Assembly: GCA_900544715.1 (NCBI GenBank) | Contig: UQWL01000014.1 | Coordinates: forward strand, 1 to 64,000 | Direction of reading: 5' to 3' | DNA from: an uncultured Oscillospiraceae bacterium | GTDB lineage: Bacteria > Bacillota > Clostridia > Oscillospirales > Acutalibacteraceae | DNA length: 64,000 nt | Part shown: one piece after another, positions 27,945 through 36,342 of the stretch | How the letters are laid out: every line of letters begins with the position of its first letter | How positions within the stretch are numbered: position 1 is the stretch's first letter | Notes under the pieces: generated by a model | The model's database searches: none | Seen by the model: only the letters and a program-made list of their open reading frames with translations | Told to the model about the DNA's origin: nothing | Position numbers and translations under genes: made by a program

Positions 27945-28736
27945 TTATATCAGCCTCGCAATCCTGTATTGAAATGTGAGCTTCTGTATGTCCCCGGTCA
28001 CGGCGAAACGGTTCAGGCCGGGGAGCAGGCGGAAAAAGTTTTTGTTGAAGCAGTTGTAAACCGGCTCGGTGGAGAGGGTGGAGCGCACCTCCAGCGTTTC
28101 CGGCCGGAGGGTGATGGTGTGCGGCGTGGCGTTGAGGCTGGTGAATGCCGTTTGGCGGTTTTGATCGGTCACGTTTTGCAGCAGGATATTGCCGCCCTGC
28201 GCGCCGGTTTGGAGGGTCACCTCCGGGTAGAGGTAGCCCTTGTAAACGGATGGGTTTTGAAACGCCATCTGCGCGCCGATCTCCGCCGCTTCATAGGTGG
28301 TTTCGCCATCCTCCCAGCCCCAGGGCGCGTCGCACAGCACGGTGGCCTTGAAGCCGACTGTGCCATATTTGCCGTTTACGCCGCCTTGTATTTCCTCCAC
28401 GGCGTGGAACACACAGTTGAGGTAAACGCCGTCGTATTCATCGGCGAGGGGTTCCAGCTTGCGAAACGATTTTTCATGGAAGAGCCAGGCGTAAACCTCG
28501 CCCACCTCTTCCTCCGACAGCACGCGGTCGGATACGATCTCCACATCGAAGGAGAGCGGCTCCTCCCATGTATCCTGCTGGAGAAAATGGCGGTGTGAAA
28601 GCCGGTTATATTGCGTGGAATAGGCGGGGCCACCCATTCTGCGCCGGTCGGGCGAGAGCTCCACCTGCGCGAAAAACAGCCCCCAAATGGTGGAGGGCTG
28701 ATTGTTGTAATTAAAATAGTTTCCGGAGAGATGCAT
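27945..28736 (-). CDS. Distal tail protein (Dit-like)
   Basis: 263 residues. The N-terminal domain (NYFNYNNQPSTIWGLFF, then ESFD-like EPLSFDVEIVSD) is typical of the Dit/tail family domain that forms the ring between tail tube and tip, and the C-terminal part is beta-rich. The start at ATG 28736 follows AAGGAGG; the frame extends upstream without a site. It lies between tape measure and tip genes, as in siphoviruses. Confidence 0.75.
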   Translation of the reverse strand: MHLSGNYFNYNNQPSTIWGLFFAQVELSPDRRRMGGPAYSTQYNRLSHRHFLQQDTWEEPLSFDVEIVSDRVLSEEEVGEVYAWLFHEKSFRKLEPLADEYDGVYLNCVFHAVEEIQGGVNGKYGTVGFKATVLCDAPWGWEDGETTYEAAEIGAQMAFQNPSVYKGYLYPEVTLQTGAQGGNILLQNVTDQNRQTAFTSLNATPHTITLRPETLEVRSTLSTEPVYNCFNKNFFRLLPGLNRFAVTGDIQKLTFQYRIARLI

Positions 28737-28811
28737 AAAAAGCCTCCTTGCTGTGAAGGCCCCGGCGCGTGATGCGCCGGAGCCTGTTTTGATGGTTCCA
28801 TTCACTGGCCG

Positions 28812-31800
28812 TTACGCCAGATGCTTCGGGTTGATCGTATGGCCGCTGCGCAGGTATTTTTTATTTGCCTGGGAAAACACCTTTTCTGCAATGCGGTTTT
28901 CGGCCTTTTCGAGCGCTTTAACGGTTTCCATATCCGCGTTGCCCTCCACGATCACCTTGGAATCAATCTGGATACTGGGTGCCGCGCCCGCGGTGACCCC
29001 CGCGCCGAAGGCGGAGGTGAGCTTCGCCATGCTCTGGGAGAGGAAGGCGGCGGGGTTGCCCGCCAGCGCCATGATGCGCTCGGTGAGCGTGCTGTTTAAT
29101 ACGCCGTCGCCGCGTGAAAGGTGCGTCAGCCGCCCCTGCACGGGGTTGCGGATGATGAGCTCCGGCCCGGCCTCGTCCACCAGCGCAAGCTGGTCATAGG
29201 GGATGAAGGGGGAGCCGGTGCGGTAGCCCTTCACGTTCTTTTTATCGACCCATGCGATGGTATTGCCAATTTTTGAGGTGGTGCCGATGGCAACCTTCCC
29301 GTTGGCGATGTTAGTCACGTAGAGCTTCTGGTTCCAGCCCACGCCCGCATTTTTCGCCATTGTGCTCCAGGAACCCACGCGTTTGCCGGAGGAGGAGGCA
29401 TAGGCTGCCGCATCCTTTGTGGTCACGCTTGCGCGGCCGCCCTTTGCGGGCGCTTTGCTGCCGCCCGAAGAAGCGTTGGAGGAGGGGGCGGCGGGCTGCT
29501 TTTTCTGCACGGAGGCGCTCGGCGCTTTTGAGGCGACCGCGATCTGATCGGGGTTTTCCGAGATCTTCAGGGCGTTCGCCTGCGTGCCATATTTTTCAAG
29601 CGCATCGGTGGCGGCCTTCCATGCGTCGGTCACGGTTTTGTCGATGCCGTCGCCGTATTTCTGGTTCCAGTCGATCAGCTCCTGATAAACTTGGCTGCTG
29701 CGGCTTTGAATATCCGCCATGGCCTGATCGCGCACCGCGCCCTCGTTATCGAGGAATTCATCGATCTTCTCGATTTTTGCGTTGTTCTGCTCTTCCAGCA
29801 GGGCGTATTCCTCATCGAGCTTTTCCTTTTGCCGCTGGATGGATTGCTCTTTTTCGTATTCCTCAAGGTCCTCCTGCTTTTCGGCAAGCTCTGCGCGCAG
29901 CTCGGCCTGCTCGCGCTGGGAGGCGGCGCTCGTATCGGCGGAGAGTTCATTCAGCCGCGTTTCGATCTCTGCGATATCCGCGCGCTTTTTGGCGGCGGTT
30001 TTGGCGTAGTCGTCGGCTTCCTTCTGCTTGTCGAGAGCCTTCGCCTGCGCGTCGTAAAGCTTTTTGTAGCCGTCGAGCTCCTTTTCGAGCGCCTTCTTTT
30101 TGAGCTCCTGCTCCTTGCGGATATATTTCATGCGCATGTCTACGATATCTTCAATCGCATCGGCCGCGTCTTTGGCCTTTTTGGCCTCGGCCTCCTGATA
30201 GGCCTTGGTCTCCTGATGGATTTGCTTTTCGAGGTTGCGCAGGTCCTCTTTCTTTTTCGCAAGGTTGTGGTAGGCATAGTTCAGGTCGGCGATCTTTTGG
30301 AGCTGATTGTCGTCATACTGGCCGAGGGCTTCCTTGTAGGAGATTTCGTCGAGGTAGTCATCGAGCTGCTGCTTTTCATAGGCTTCGCGGGCGGCGTAGA
30401 TTTTCTCCTCGAGCTGCCAGCGCTCGGATTCCTTCTTCGTGAGCCTGGATTTCGCGTTTTCCAGGGCTTTGATGTAGCCAAGCTCGTCGTTTTCGTATTT
30501 GCCGATGGCTTTGAGGTGCTCGATGCGCTTTAATTCGTTGTCGAGTGCGGTGTTTTGGTAGGATTGGGAGCCGGAACCACCGCGATTTCCGACTTGATTG
30601 GGTTTTTCTACATAATTGTTTTTGATGTTTTGCTGAGAGGAGAGTAATTTTTTGTAGCCAGCAAGCTCTTTCTCTCTTGCGGAGACTTCGTCGTCATATA
30701 TGGTCTTGTTTGGAAGCTTAGAGGGCAACAAAGGGGAACCGGATGGATTTTGTATGGAAGGGGATACGGAACCGAACAGTCCGTCTTTCAAGGGATCATA
30801 AGGGTCAATTATAATTGGGGAATTGCGCGCAGCATCCCGTCTTTTTTTCGATTCTTGAAGGGCTACTTCTGTTGCCGTGATTTGCGCCTGAATATACGAT
30901 GTCCCTAAATTATTTACAGCGACAGCCAATACATCCAGTGCGGATTTTTCCAGGTAGTAACCTTCTGCGGTTTGTCCGATACAGTCTTTTAGTTCGGGGT
31001 ACTTGGTGCATAGTTCCGTAATTTGGGCGATTGAAAAGATTCTTTTAGAATGAACGGCCGATTCGACCTCGTTCATCATTTGAGCTGTTTGGATGACGGA
31101 TTCATTTGAACTGGCCATCGCTTTCAACTGCGCAACAGTGGCTTCCGTAGAGCCGGAGATTGCATTTAGTTGATCAGCAAGCGTTGCTCCGGCAATTTCT
31201 TCAAAATTATTTGCCGTCAGTTTCCCTGCATCTGCCATCTGTATCAGAGATTCATCAATTCCAAGGGATTTGAATTGTTCCAGTTTGGAGTTGAATAAGC
31301 TGGATTTTACTGCGGCCCCTTCAATTGCAAAGGTAAGCTGTTCATACATTTGGCGAGCTTTTTCGCCATCGGCGCCAGTGAGCCCTTCGCCAACTTGCCG
31401 ATACATATCGGCTATCTCTCTCAGCTTTTCACGAGTATCGTTATATTTTTCATCAGAAATATCGACTGAATTTGACTGAATAGCTTCAAGCCATTCTTCA
31501 GCAGCCTTTTTTGAGCTCTTAGTTGGCATAGCAGATGATGAATTTCTGACATAATATTTACCGAAATTATCATCCGGTTCAGGAATATACTCGCTCAGCC
31601 AAGGGCTTTCCAGTTTGTGCTGCAAATCTTCAGCGGATTCTTTGCTGTCTTGTTTGAGAATCGCGCTGCGGGCTTTCAGCAGATTGATTTGTTCTGTGAG
31701 CTCGTCTCTTTGCTTGCCAAGCTCAATTGTCTCGCTGGCCTCGGCCAGGCTTTTATGTTCGATCTGATTTAATGTATGTAAGCGTTCTTCAATTTCCGTG

Positions 31801-32417
31801 AGCCTCTGCTGTGTCGAGGAAAGCTCGCTTTGATTTTGGGAATAAGCAGTGTTTGCGTTGTGCGCTGCTTCTGCTGCGCGTTCCTGTGCATGCGCGAGGT
31901 AATCGAGGCCCATCACGAGGCCGTTCACGGCGAGGGTTACACCCATGCTGATCGCGCCGGAGAGGGCGGCGGAGGCGACGGACTGGGCGATCATGGAGCC
32001 GGTGGAGACCTTCGTCGCCATGCTGGCGGCGGTTTGGGCGTTGGCATATTTGTCGATGTCAACGGGCAGGCCGTTGCTTTGCCGGGCAGCATCTTGCGCG
32101 GCTTTAGAGACAGTGGTGAGGTTGTCAGCGTATGCCTCGGCAGGGGTTAGGCCATTTTGAAGTGCATTATTAAATTTTTCAAGGGCTAATTTATCCCCTT
32201 CAAGATTGTTGCTTAGTTCCGGTGCTGCAATAACCTGACCGGGCGCTGCACCGATACCTTTCGCTTTGAGTAGGCCGCTTCCAGCGGCCATGAGGGATTG
32301 TTTGGCGACATTCGTTACGCCGCCAAGGATATCAAGCTTCTTTCTGTTACTTTTATGACCATGATGAGTGGTATTGTTTTGACAGTTGCTAATGCGTTTG
32401 GTATAATATTCCTGCAT
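28812..32417 (-). CDS. Tape measure protein, downstream (C-terminal) part of a split gene
   Basis: About 1200 residues open. A hydrophobic region at about 130-170 (SGAISMGVTLAVNGLVMG) is followed by long coiled coils (about 640-950), the normal build of a tape measure that sets tail length. The first 30 residues are encoded by the inserted element, including its promoter, so the natural protein begins near KKLDILGG. There is no good ribosome site at the ATG at 32417. The N-terminal part is at 34960-35397. The two parts could be joined by splicing. Confidence 0.8.
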   Translation of the reverse strand: MQEYYTKRISNCQNNTTHHGHKSNRKKLDILGGVTNVAKQSLMAAGSGLLKAKGIGAAPGQVIAAPELSNNLEGDKLALEKFNNALQNGLTPAEAYADNLTTVSKAAQDAARQSNGLPVDIDKYANAQTAASMATKVSTGSMIAQSVASAALSGAISMGVTLAVNGLVMGLDYLAHAQERAAEAAHNANTAYSQNQSELSSTQQRLTEIEERLHTLNQIEHKSLAEASETIELGKQRDELTEQINLLKARSAILKQDSKESAEDLQHKLESPWLSEYIPEPDDNFGKYYVRNSSSAMPTKSSKKAAEEWLEAIQSNSVDISDEKYNDTREKLREIADMYRQVGEGLTGADGEKARQMYEQLTFAIEGAAVKSSLFNSKLEQFKSLGIDESLIQMADAGKLTANNFEEIAGATLADQLNAISGSTEATVAQLKAMASSNESVIQTAQMMNEVESAVHSKRIFSIAQITELCTKYPELKDCIGQTAEGYYLEKSALDVLAVAVNNLGTSYIQAQITATEVALQESKKRRDAARNSPIIIDPYDPLKDGLFGSVSPSIQNPSGSPLLPSKLPNKTIYDDEVSAREKELAGYKKLLSSQQNIKNNYVEKPNQVGNRGGSGSQSYQNTALDNELKRIEHLKAIGKYENDELGYIKALENAKSRLTKKESERWQLEEKIYAAREAYEKQQLDDYLDEISYKEALGQYDDNQLQKIADLNYAYHNLAKKKEDLRNLEKQIHQETKAYQEAEAKKAKDAADAIEDIVDMRMKYIRKEQELKKKALEKELDGYKKLYDAQAKALDKQKEADDYAKTAAKKRADIAEIETRLNELSADTSAASQREQAELRAELAEKQEDLEEYEKEQSIQRQKEKLDEEYALLEEQNNAKIEKIDEFLDNEGAVRDQAMADIQSRSSQVYQELIDWNQKYGDGIDKTVTDAWKAATDALEKYGTQANALKISENPDQIAVASKAPSASVQKKQPAAPSSNASSGGSKAPAKGGRASVTTKDAAAYASSSGKRVGSWSTMAKNAGVGWNQKLYVTNIANGKVAIGTTSKIGNTIAWVDKKNVKGYRTGSPFIPYDQLALVDEAGPELIIRNPVQGRLTHLSRGDGVLNSTLTERIMALAGNPAAFLSQSMAKLTSAFGAGVTAGAAPSIQIDSKVIVEGNADMETVKALEKAENRIAEKVFSQANKKYLRSGHTINPKHLA

Positions 32418-32461
32418 TCAGGTGAGAGGCTGAAAACAGGGTGAGAGAGATATTATACCAA
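32379..32461 (+). promoter_or_regulatory. Promoter and palindromic leader, unit 1
   Basis: TTGACA (32379-32384), 17 bases, TATAAT (32402-32407). A 12-bp inverted repeat TTGGTATAATAT and ATATTATACCAA (32398-32409, 32450-32461) has its first arm over the -10 box. Between the arms the octamer GGTGAGAG occurs twice, 19 bases apart, around a CTG-CAG mini-hairpin. Unit 2 repeats all of this. Confidence 0.75.
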
Positions 32462-32481
32462 GTGAAGGGAAGGTAATTGAA

Positions 32482-32940
32482 ATGGATCAAATGTACTTTT
32501 GTCCGGTGTGTGGGCATGTGACATCTGATGTGGCTGCTGTAGGATCGTCATTGAAAAAAAAATGTCTTTTTTGTGGTTCGATTTTGCAGGGGACTGGAAA
32601 AGATATGAACTCGTTTTGGCTAAGATCAGATGATAAACAAGAGCGCAGAAGATTATTAAAACGACTAGAAGAAACCGTCCGGGAAGAATACGTCTACAAC
32701 AATCCTCTTTTTGACAAAGAAAAATATGAGGCCCGAGAACAAGCAGACCGCGAGCGCATCGAGCGCAACAAAGCCGGCCTGAATCCGCTTGACAACCTCC
32801 CGAAATGCCCCACCTGCGGCAGCACGAACCTCTCCCGCCTGAGCGGCGTCGGCATGATCACCATGTTCGGCGGCTTCGGCGTGACGGACGGCAACGCGGG
32901 CAAGACCTTTAAGTGTAATAACTGCGGCTATCGGTGGTAA
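32482..32940 (+). CDS. Double zinc-ribbon protein, copy 1
   Basis: 152 residues with an N-terminal CPVCG/CLFCG zinc ribbon (about 8-35), a charged helical middle (RRRLLKRLEETVREEY) and a C-terminal zinc ribbon, CPTCG at about 111 and CNNCGYRW at the end. The C-terminal ribbon is of a kind often found in small phage proteins of Firmicutes. Nucleic-acid binding is likely but not shown. It is a paralogue of the gene at 33219, and both share promoter, leader and 3' sequence. Confidence 0.75.
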   Translation: MDQMYFCPVCGHVTSDVAAVGSSLKKKCLFCGSILQGTGKDMNSFWLRSDDKQERRRLLKRLEETVREEYVYNNPLFDKEKYEAREQADRERIERNKAGLNPLDNLPKCPTCGSTNLSRLSGVGMITMFGGFGVTDGNAGKTFKCNNCGYRW

Positions 32941-33010
32941 AGCGTTATACAAATTGTAAAACAGGGCTGCGAATCAAAACGATGATTTTCATCAACTCCT
33001 TTCCATATCT

Positions 33011-33058
33011 GCCCGGCAGGCACCGGGCGGCCTCGGCAACGATGCCGGGGCTTTTTTG
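33011..33058 (+). terminator. Terminator of zinc-ribbon unit 1
   Basis: GCCCGG-CCGGGC is followed by a second hairpin CCTCGGCA-TGCCGGGG and six T. Confidence 0.8.
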
Positions 33059-33113
33059 TTGCGAGCGGCCAGCGGCTTGCTTTGTCGCTTTTGTAGCTGA
33101 AAGGGCTCGAATT

Positions 33114-33197
33114 TTGACAATTGTTTATGCAGTTGGTATAATATTCCTGATCTCAGGTGAGAGGCTGAAATCAGGGTGAGAGATAATATGATACCAA
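33114..33197 (+). promoter_or_regulatory. Promoter and palindromic leader, unit 2
   Basis: TTGACA (33114-33119), 17 bases, TATAAT (33137-33142). The inverted repeat TTGGTATAATAT and ATATGATACCAA has 11 of 12 matches. GGTGAGAG at 33156 and 33175 keeps the 19-base spacing of unit 1. Confidence 0.75.
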
Positions 33198-33218
33198 GTT
33201 TAAGAAAGGTGAATAAAA

Positions 33219-33683
33219 ATGAATCAAGTATATTATTGTCCAGTATGCGGTTTTGTGATAAGTGACGAAAGCGCCGATTGCCTAGATGCTTCCCTTAAGA
33301 AAAAATGCCCGGAATGTAAAGGGAAAATGATGGCAACGGGAAAGGAGTATAATTCCTTCTGGCAAAGGTCCTCCAACAAGGACGATTGGTGGGACGCTCT
33401 TGAGAATTTGGAAGAAACTGTGCGCGAGGAATATGTCTATGGCAATCCTCAATTTAACCAAAAGAAATATGAGAAACGAGAGCAAAAGGATCAGGAGCGC
33501 ATTGCCCGCAATAAAGCTGGGCTAAGCCCGCTTGATAACCACCCGAAATGCCCCACCTGCGGCAGTGAAAATCTCTCGCGCATCAGCGGCATAGGCACAA
33601 TTTCGATTTTTGGGAATTTTGGCATCACCAATGGGGATGCGGGCAAAACCTTCAAATGCAACAACTGCGGCTACCGGTGGTAA
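33219..33683 (+). CDS. Double zinc-ribbon protein, copy 2
   Basis: 154 residues, clearly paralogous to the gene at 32482 over its whole length. It keeps both cysteine pairs of each ribbon (CPVCG and CPECKGK near the start; CPTCG and CNNCGYRW at the end) and the middle EETVREEYVYGNP. The two copies differ at many positions, so the duplication is not recent. The start follows AAGAAAGGTG. After the stop codon both units continue with the same 18 bases. Confidence 0.75.
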   Translation: MNQVYYCPVCGFVISDESADCLDASLKKKCPECKGKMMATGKEYNSFWQRSSNKDDWWDALENLEETVREEYVYGNPQFNQKKYEKREQKDQERIARNKAGLSPLDNHPKCPTCGSENLSRISGIGTISIFGNFGITNGDAGKTFKCNNCGYRW

Positions 33684-33746
33684 AGCGTTATACAAATTGT
33701 AATATTTTAATTTTTTCTTTCCACAATTGAGCGCTCTGCCGCTCCC

Positions 33747-33779
33747 ATGGCTCCGGCTTCTGCCGGGGTCATTTTTTTT
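33747..33779 (+). terminator. Terminator of zinc-ribbon unit 2
   Basis: ATGGCTCCGGC and GCCGGGGTCAT pair across a TTCT loop, followed by eight T. Confidence 0.8.
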
Positions 33780-34426
33780 GCTTTTTAAGCGATATGCGGC
33801 AGATATCAAGGGGGACAAGACCGCATTTTTAAAACTTTATCAACCAGAAAAAGTGCCTCTTAATTTGTTTTCACCATTACAAAATATGGGATCTTATTAT
33901 TTATTTTTAATCAATTTTATCTTCAAAAAATATCATATCTATTATTCCAAATTTTGATTATCTATTTTTTTATGGATATCAAAGTTAAAAAAATATCTAT
34001 AAAATGATTAACTGTAATTTCTTTACAAAAATTTTATATTTTAATTTTATAAATCTTTATCTTGCCGAAAATTCGAATAAATAGAGGTAATTTCTATCAA
34101 ATTTTGATTACGATTTTTCTCGATATAATGGGAAAATAGAATTTTTTTGCCTCATCTATGATCTTTTAAAAAAGAATATATTGTTTTATTTTAGAAATTA
34201 ATAGTTACTGGTATTAGGATGAAATACCAATATATGAACCTGAATCAGCGCCATTATATTTATAAAAACGCAATATCTATACACGTTTTGAACAAATTTA
34301 TGCGAATGAAATTGTAGTGACTTACAGAAATTGGAATTGGTGAAGTAAATGTGTTGAAAAATAACACAAGAATGGTTTATTATTGTGGGCGTAGCTCGTG
34401 ACAAAAATGTAAAGGAGAGGTCAAAA
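33780..34426. other. Very AT-rich stretch without a convincing gene
   Basis: This is the most AT-rich part of the window by eye, with many A and T runs. The open frames here are short and lack ribosome sites. A promoter-like TTGAAA-18-TATTAT near its right end (about 34352-34381) would serve the gene at 34427. The left part could hold a small RNA or be a remnant of foreign DNA. Confidence 0.5.
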
Positions 34427-34657
34427 ATGAAGACAGCAAGTTATCGAGTTGTTCGGATGGCTGTGTGCTATCAAGATGTGGAAGAAGAGGTGATGTACGG
34501 TATCGAGGCCATCTGCCCAGAGGAGGGAAAAGTATTGGACCGGGTTTGCAGGATTTCTGAAAATGAAGCAGAGGTTCAAAAGCTTTCTGAGATGATGAAT
34601 CAGAATGAGCTGTCGTTGCGGCACTTCCGCTGTGTAGTTGACGATTTCAGGCACTAA
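34427..34657 (+). CDS. DUF6514-like small protein
   Basis: 76 residues. The pattern YRVV-(x)n-MYGIEAICPEEG, then CRISENEAEVQKLSEMM, then LRHFRCVVDDF resembles the DUF6514 family of small Clostridia proteins, whose function is not known. The ATG at 34427 follows AAAGGAGAGG. It ends where the group I intron core begins on the other strand, and its antisense could lie within the intron transcript. Confidence 0.6.
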   Translation: MKTASYRVVRMAVCYQDVEEEVMYGIEAICPEEGKVLDRVCRISENEAEVQKLSEMMNQNELSLRHFRCVVDDFRH

Positions 34658-34975
34658 GCCGGGTTTTGGCGTTGCTTTTTGGGCGGGTAGCCTCTGCTCT
34701 CACGCAGGGGCTTTCCACCGGGCTCTCATCATGGCGGACAGGCCTTTCGGCCTGCCTCTCGCATTTCATGGTGTTATTGTGCGAGTACGGACTGGATCTT
34801 CACCCTCCCGGTGGGAGGGGAGCAGCTCAGGCCTCAATGTTGCCACTGCGGCCGTTACAGTCTCTACGGATTCCGGGGGCGTTGCCGCCGCCGGCCTTTC
34901 CTCGGTCTGAACCACTGCTGGCCTTTAACCGATACAGCTGCTTTCTCTGCCGCATATTACTACGCGGCACAGGCA
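34655..34975 (-). ncRNA. Group I intron catalytic core
   Basis: On the minus strand the pairings come in group I order. P3 is TGCGGC with GCCGCA (34949-34954, 34847-34852). P4 is TCGGT with ACCGA (34928-34932, 34902-34906). P6 is CCGG-CCGG with a GCAA loop (34873-34894). P7 is AGACTG with CAGTCC (34858-34863, 34789-34794). P8 is CCCTCCC-GGGAGGG (34803-34819). P9 is CTCGCA-TGCGAG, and P9.1 has a GAAA loop. The conserved stretches GTAGAGACT...ACGGC and GGTGAAGAT..AGTCC match the P7 strands of known bacterial tRNA introns. The 5' splice site lies near 34955-34985; the 3' site is not fixed. Confidence 0.8.
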
Positions 34976-35397
34976 AACGCTTCGTTACCTGCACTGCCGC
35001 CTGCGGTGGCGGCGCTGAGCTTTCCGCTCAGGGAGGCAAGGCCCTGCACGCTGGATAAGCCCTCAAGGCTTTCCCGCAGCCGGTTGAGCTTTGATTGGAA
35101 TAGCTCTGCCTCGGCTGAATTTTTTTGCATCCAGGCGCTTAGCTGATCGGATAAAACGAGCCTGTCCGTATCCAGCGCCACAGAGAGCGAAAGAGAATTG
35201 CCAGATAGCAGGCCCTGCGCCTGCCGCATGGCGCTCATCGCCTGTTCCCGAATCGATGCAGGGTCGATCACCGCCTGGATTTTCAGCTTGCCGCGCTGGG
35301 CGATCTCATCGGAGAGCTTGGGGAGCTGCTTCGCGATGGCCGCGGCGCTTTTGGAAAGATCGGCCTGCAAAACGATCTTTGCCGTATCGTTATTCAA
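34960..35397 (-). CDS. Tape measure protein, upstream (N-terminal) part of a split gene
   Basis: 145 residues open, ending in the intron. It has the N-terminal build of tape measures in this group: AKIVLQADLSKSAAAIAKQL, then KLKIQAVIDPASI, then a helical stretch. The last residues before the TAG at 34960 are probably intron-encoded. The start is a TTG at 35397 after AAGGA. It follows the chaperone gene, as tape measures do. Without splicing, only this fragment would be made and no tail could form. Confidence 0.75.
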   Translation of the reverse strand: MNNDTAKIVLQADLSKSAAAIAKQLPKLSDEIAQRGKLKIQAVIDPASIREQAMSAMRQAQGLLSGNSLSLSVALDTDRLVLSDQLSAWMQKNSAEAELFQSKLNRLRESLEGLSSVQGLASLSGKLSAATAGGSAGNEAFACAA

Positions 35398-35436
35398 ATA
35401 GGATCACATCCTTTTTTATGATAGGCCGGCTTTTAC

Positions 35437-36126
35437 TCATTGTAATTTAGGATCGCTTGTCTGCTCCTCTGTGGGGATGGCGTGCATGGGCTGCGCAGAG
35501 CGCTCCAGCACGGCGGCCACGAGCTTTTTCTCATCGAGCGAGTCAAGCTGGGAAAGCTTCTGGGCAAAGGCATGCAGATCGACGCCGTCGAATGCGCCCT
35601 CCCATTGATCCAGCAGGCGGATCGCGCTTTCAAACAGGCTGTCGAGCTTTGTCTTTCCCGCTGCCTGTTGCCTGCGGAATTCGAGCTTTTCGAGCACCAT
35701 GCATTCCAGCCGGTCAAAGAGCTTCCAGAGCCGCCGCTCGTCTTCGTCTTTCGAGTTGTACATGGCGCGTATGCGGGTGAGCAGATCCATGGAATCCATC
35801 ATCTCATGCAACTTTGCAAGGTCGAGCAGCTTGCGCCCGGTTTCCGGCTCCTTCAGCTCCGGCAAGGGTACGTTGCTCAAAAATTGCAGGATTGCGCCGA
35901 ACATCATCAGCTCCTGGTATTCCGGGATATAGTCGCCGTCTTCTGTGAAGGAAGCCAGCGCGACGCGGTCCACAAAGGCGGAAGTATCCGCAAGGCTCAG
36001 CGTGTTTTTAAGCTGAACCGGGATTTCATCCCCGCCGCAGCGGTAAGCAATGCTGACGGTACCGGCGGGGCGCAGCGCAGACAGCTTTTTCATCTGCGCA
36101 TGGGTCAATTTTTTTCGCATGGTCAT
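35437..36126 (-). CDS. Tail assembly chaperone-like protein
   Basis: 229 residues, soluble and helical, with a short conserved-looking N-terminal part (VSIAYRCGGDEIPVQLKNTL). The call rests on its place between tail tube and tape-measure genes, where siphoviruses encode the chaperones; I do not recognise a family by sequence. No slippery frameshift site is evident. The start follows AAAGGAG. Confidence 0.5.
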   Translation of the reverse strand: MTMRKKLTHAQMKKLSALRPAGTVSIAYRCGGDEIPVQLKNTLSLADTSAFVDRVALASFTEDGDYIPEYQELMMFGAILQFLSNVPLPELKEPETGRKLLDLAKLHEMMDSMDLLTRIRAMYNSKDEDERRLWKLFDRLECMVLEKLEFRRQQAAGKTKLDSLFESAIRLLDQWEGAFDGVDLHAFAQKLSQLDSLDEKKLVAAVLERSAQPMHAIPTEEQTSDPKLQ

Positions 36127-36342
36127 CGTCTCCTTTGCGATTGGTTTTATATGGAATGAGAATGGTAGGGGAGAAGGGCGCGGGGTTCAAGAGGGGGTAA
36201 AAGCGCCCTTTTTACGGCGGGAATGCCTGTTCCAGCCGTAAAAAGAGGGCTTTTGAAGATGGCCCCGGGGCGGCATGGCCGCCCCGAAGCGCTTTGGAGG
36301 AAATGCAAAAAGAAGAAAAGTGAGAAAAAGGCAGAATGATAA

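Larger units (their letters stand above)
32379..34975. mobile_element. Insertion splitting the tape-measure gene: group I intron core plus cargo
   Basis: The tape-measure frame stops at about 34960 and resumes at about 32400. Between them are a group I intron core on the minus strand at the gene-proximal end, and three + strand genes with their own promoters. The layout recalls IStrons, where a group I intron sits at the 5' end of an insertion sequence, but no transposase, TnpB or homing endonuclease is visible. The exact borders cannot be fixed from this sequence. Confidence 0.55.

Noticed and set aside
26238..28598. 786-residue open frame on the + strand opposite the tail tip and Dit genes
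   Set aside because: It is antisense to two well-supported genes, has no ribosome site, and its composition mirrors the codon bias of the minus-strand genes.
29360..30533. Long + strand frames rich in Arg or Leu within the tape-measure gene
   Set aside because: They are shadows of coiled-coil coding sequence on the minus strand.
32398..32461. Metabolite riboswitch in the zinc-ribbon leader
   Set aside because: It is too short and matches no riboswitch class I know; half of the palindrome lies upstream of the start of transcription.
34655..34975. Group II intron
   Set aside because: No domain V-like hairpin, and the pairings follow the group I P3-P8 order.
32379..34975. Classical IStron or IS605-type element
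   Set aside because: No TnpA or TnpB gene or remnant is visible; the cargo proteins are zinc-ribbon and DUF6514-like.
34638..35146. Overlapping + strand frames at the intron
   Set aside because: The region is explained better by RNA structure on the minus strand; the frames are not conserved in type and lack ribosome sites.
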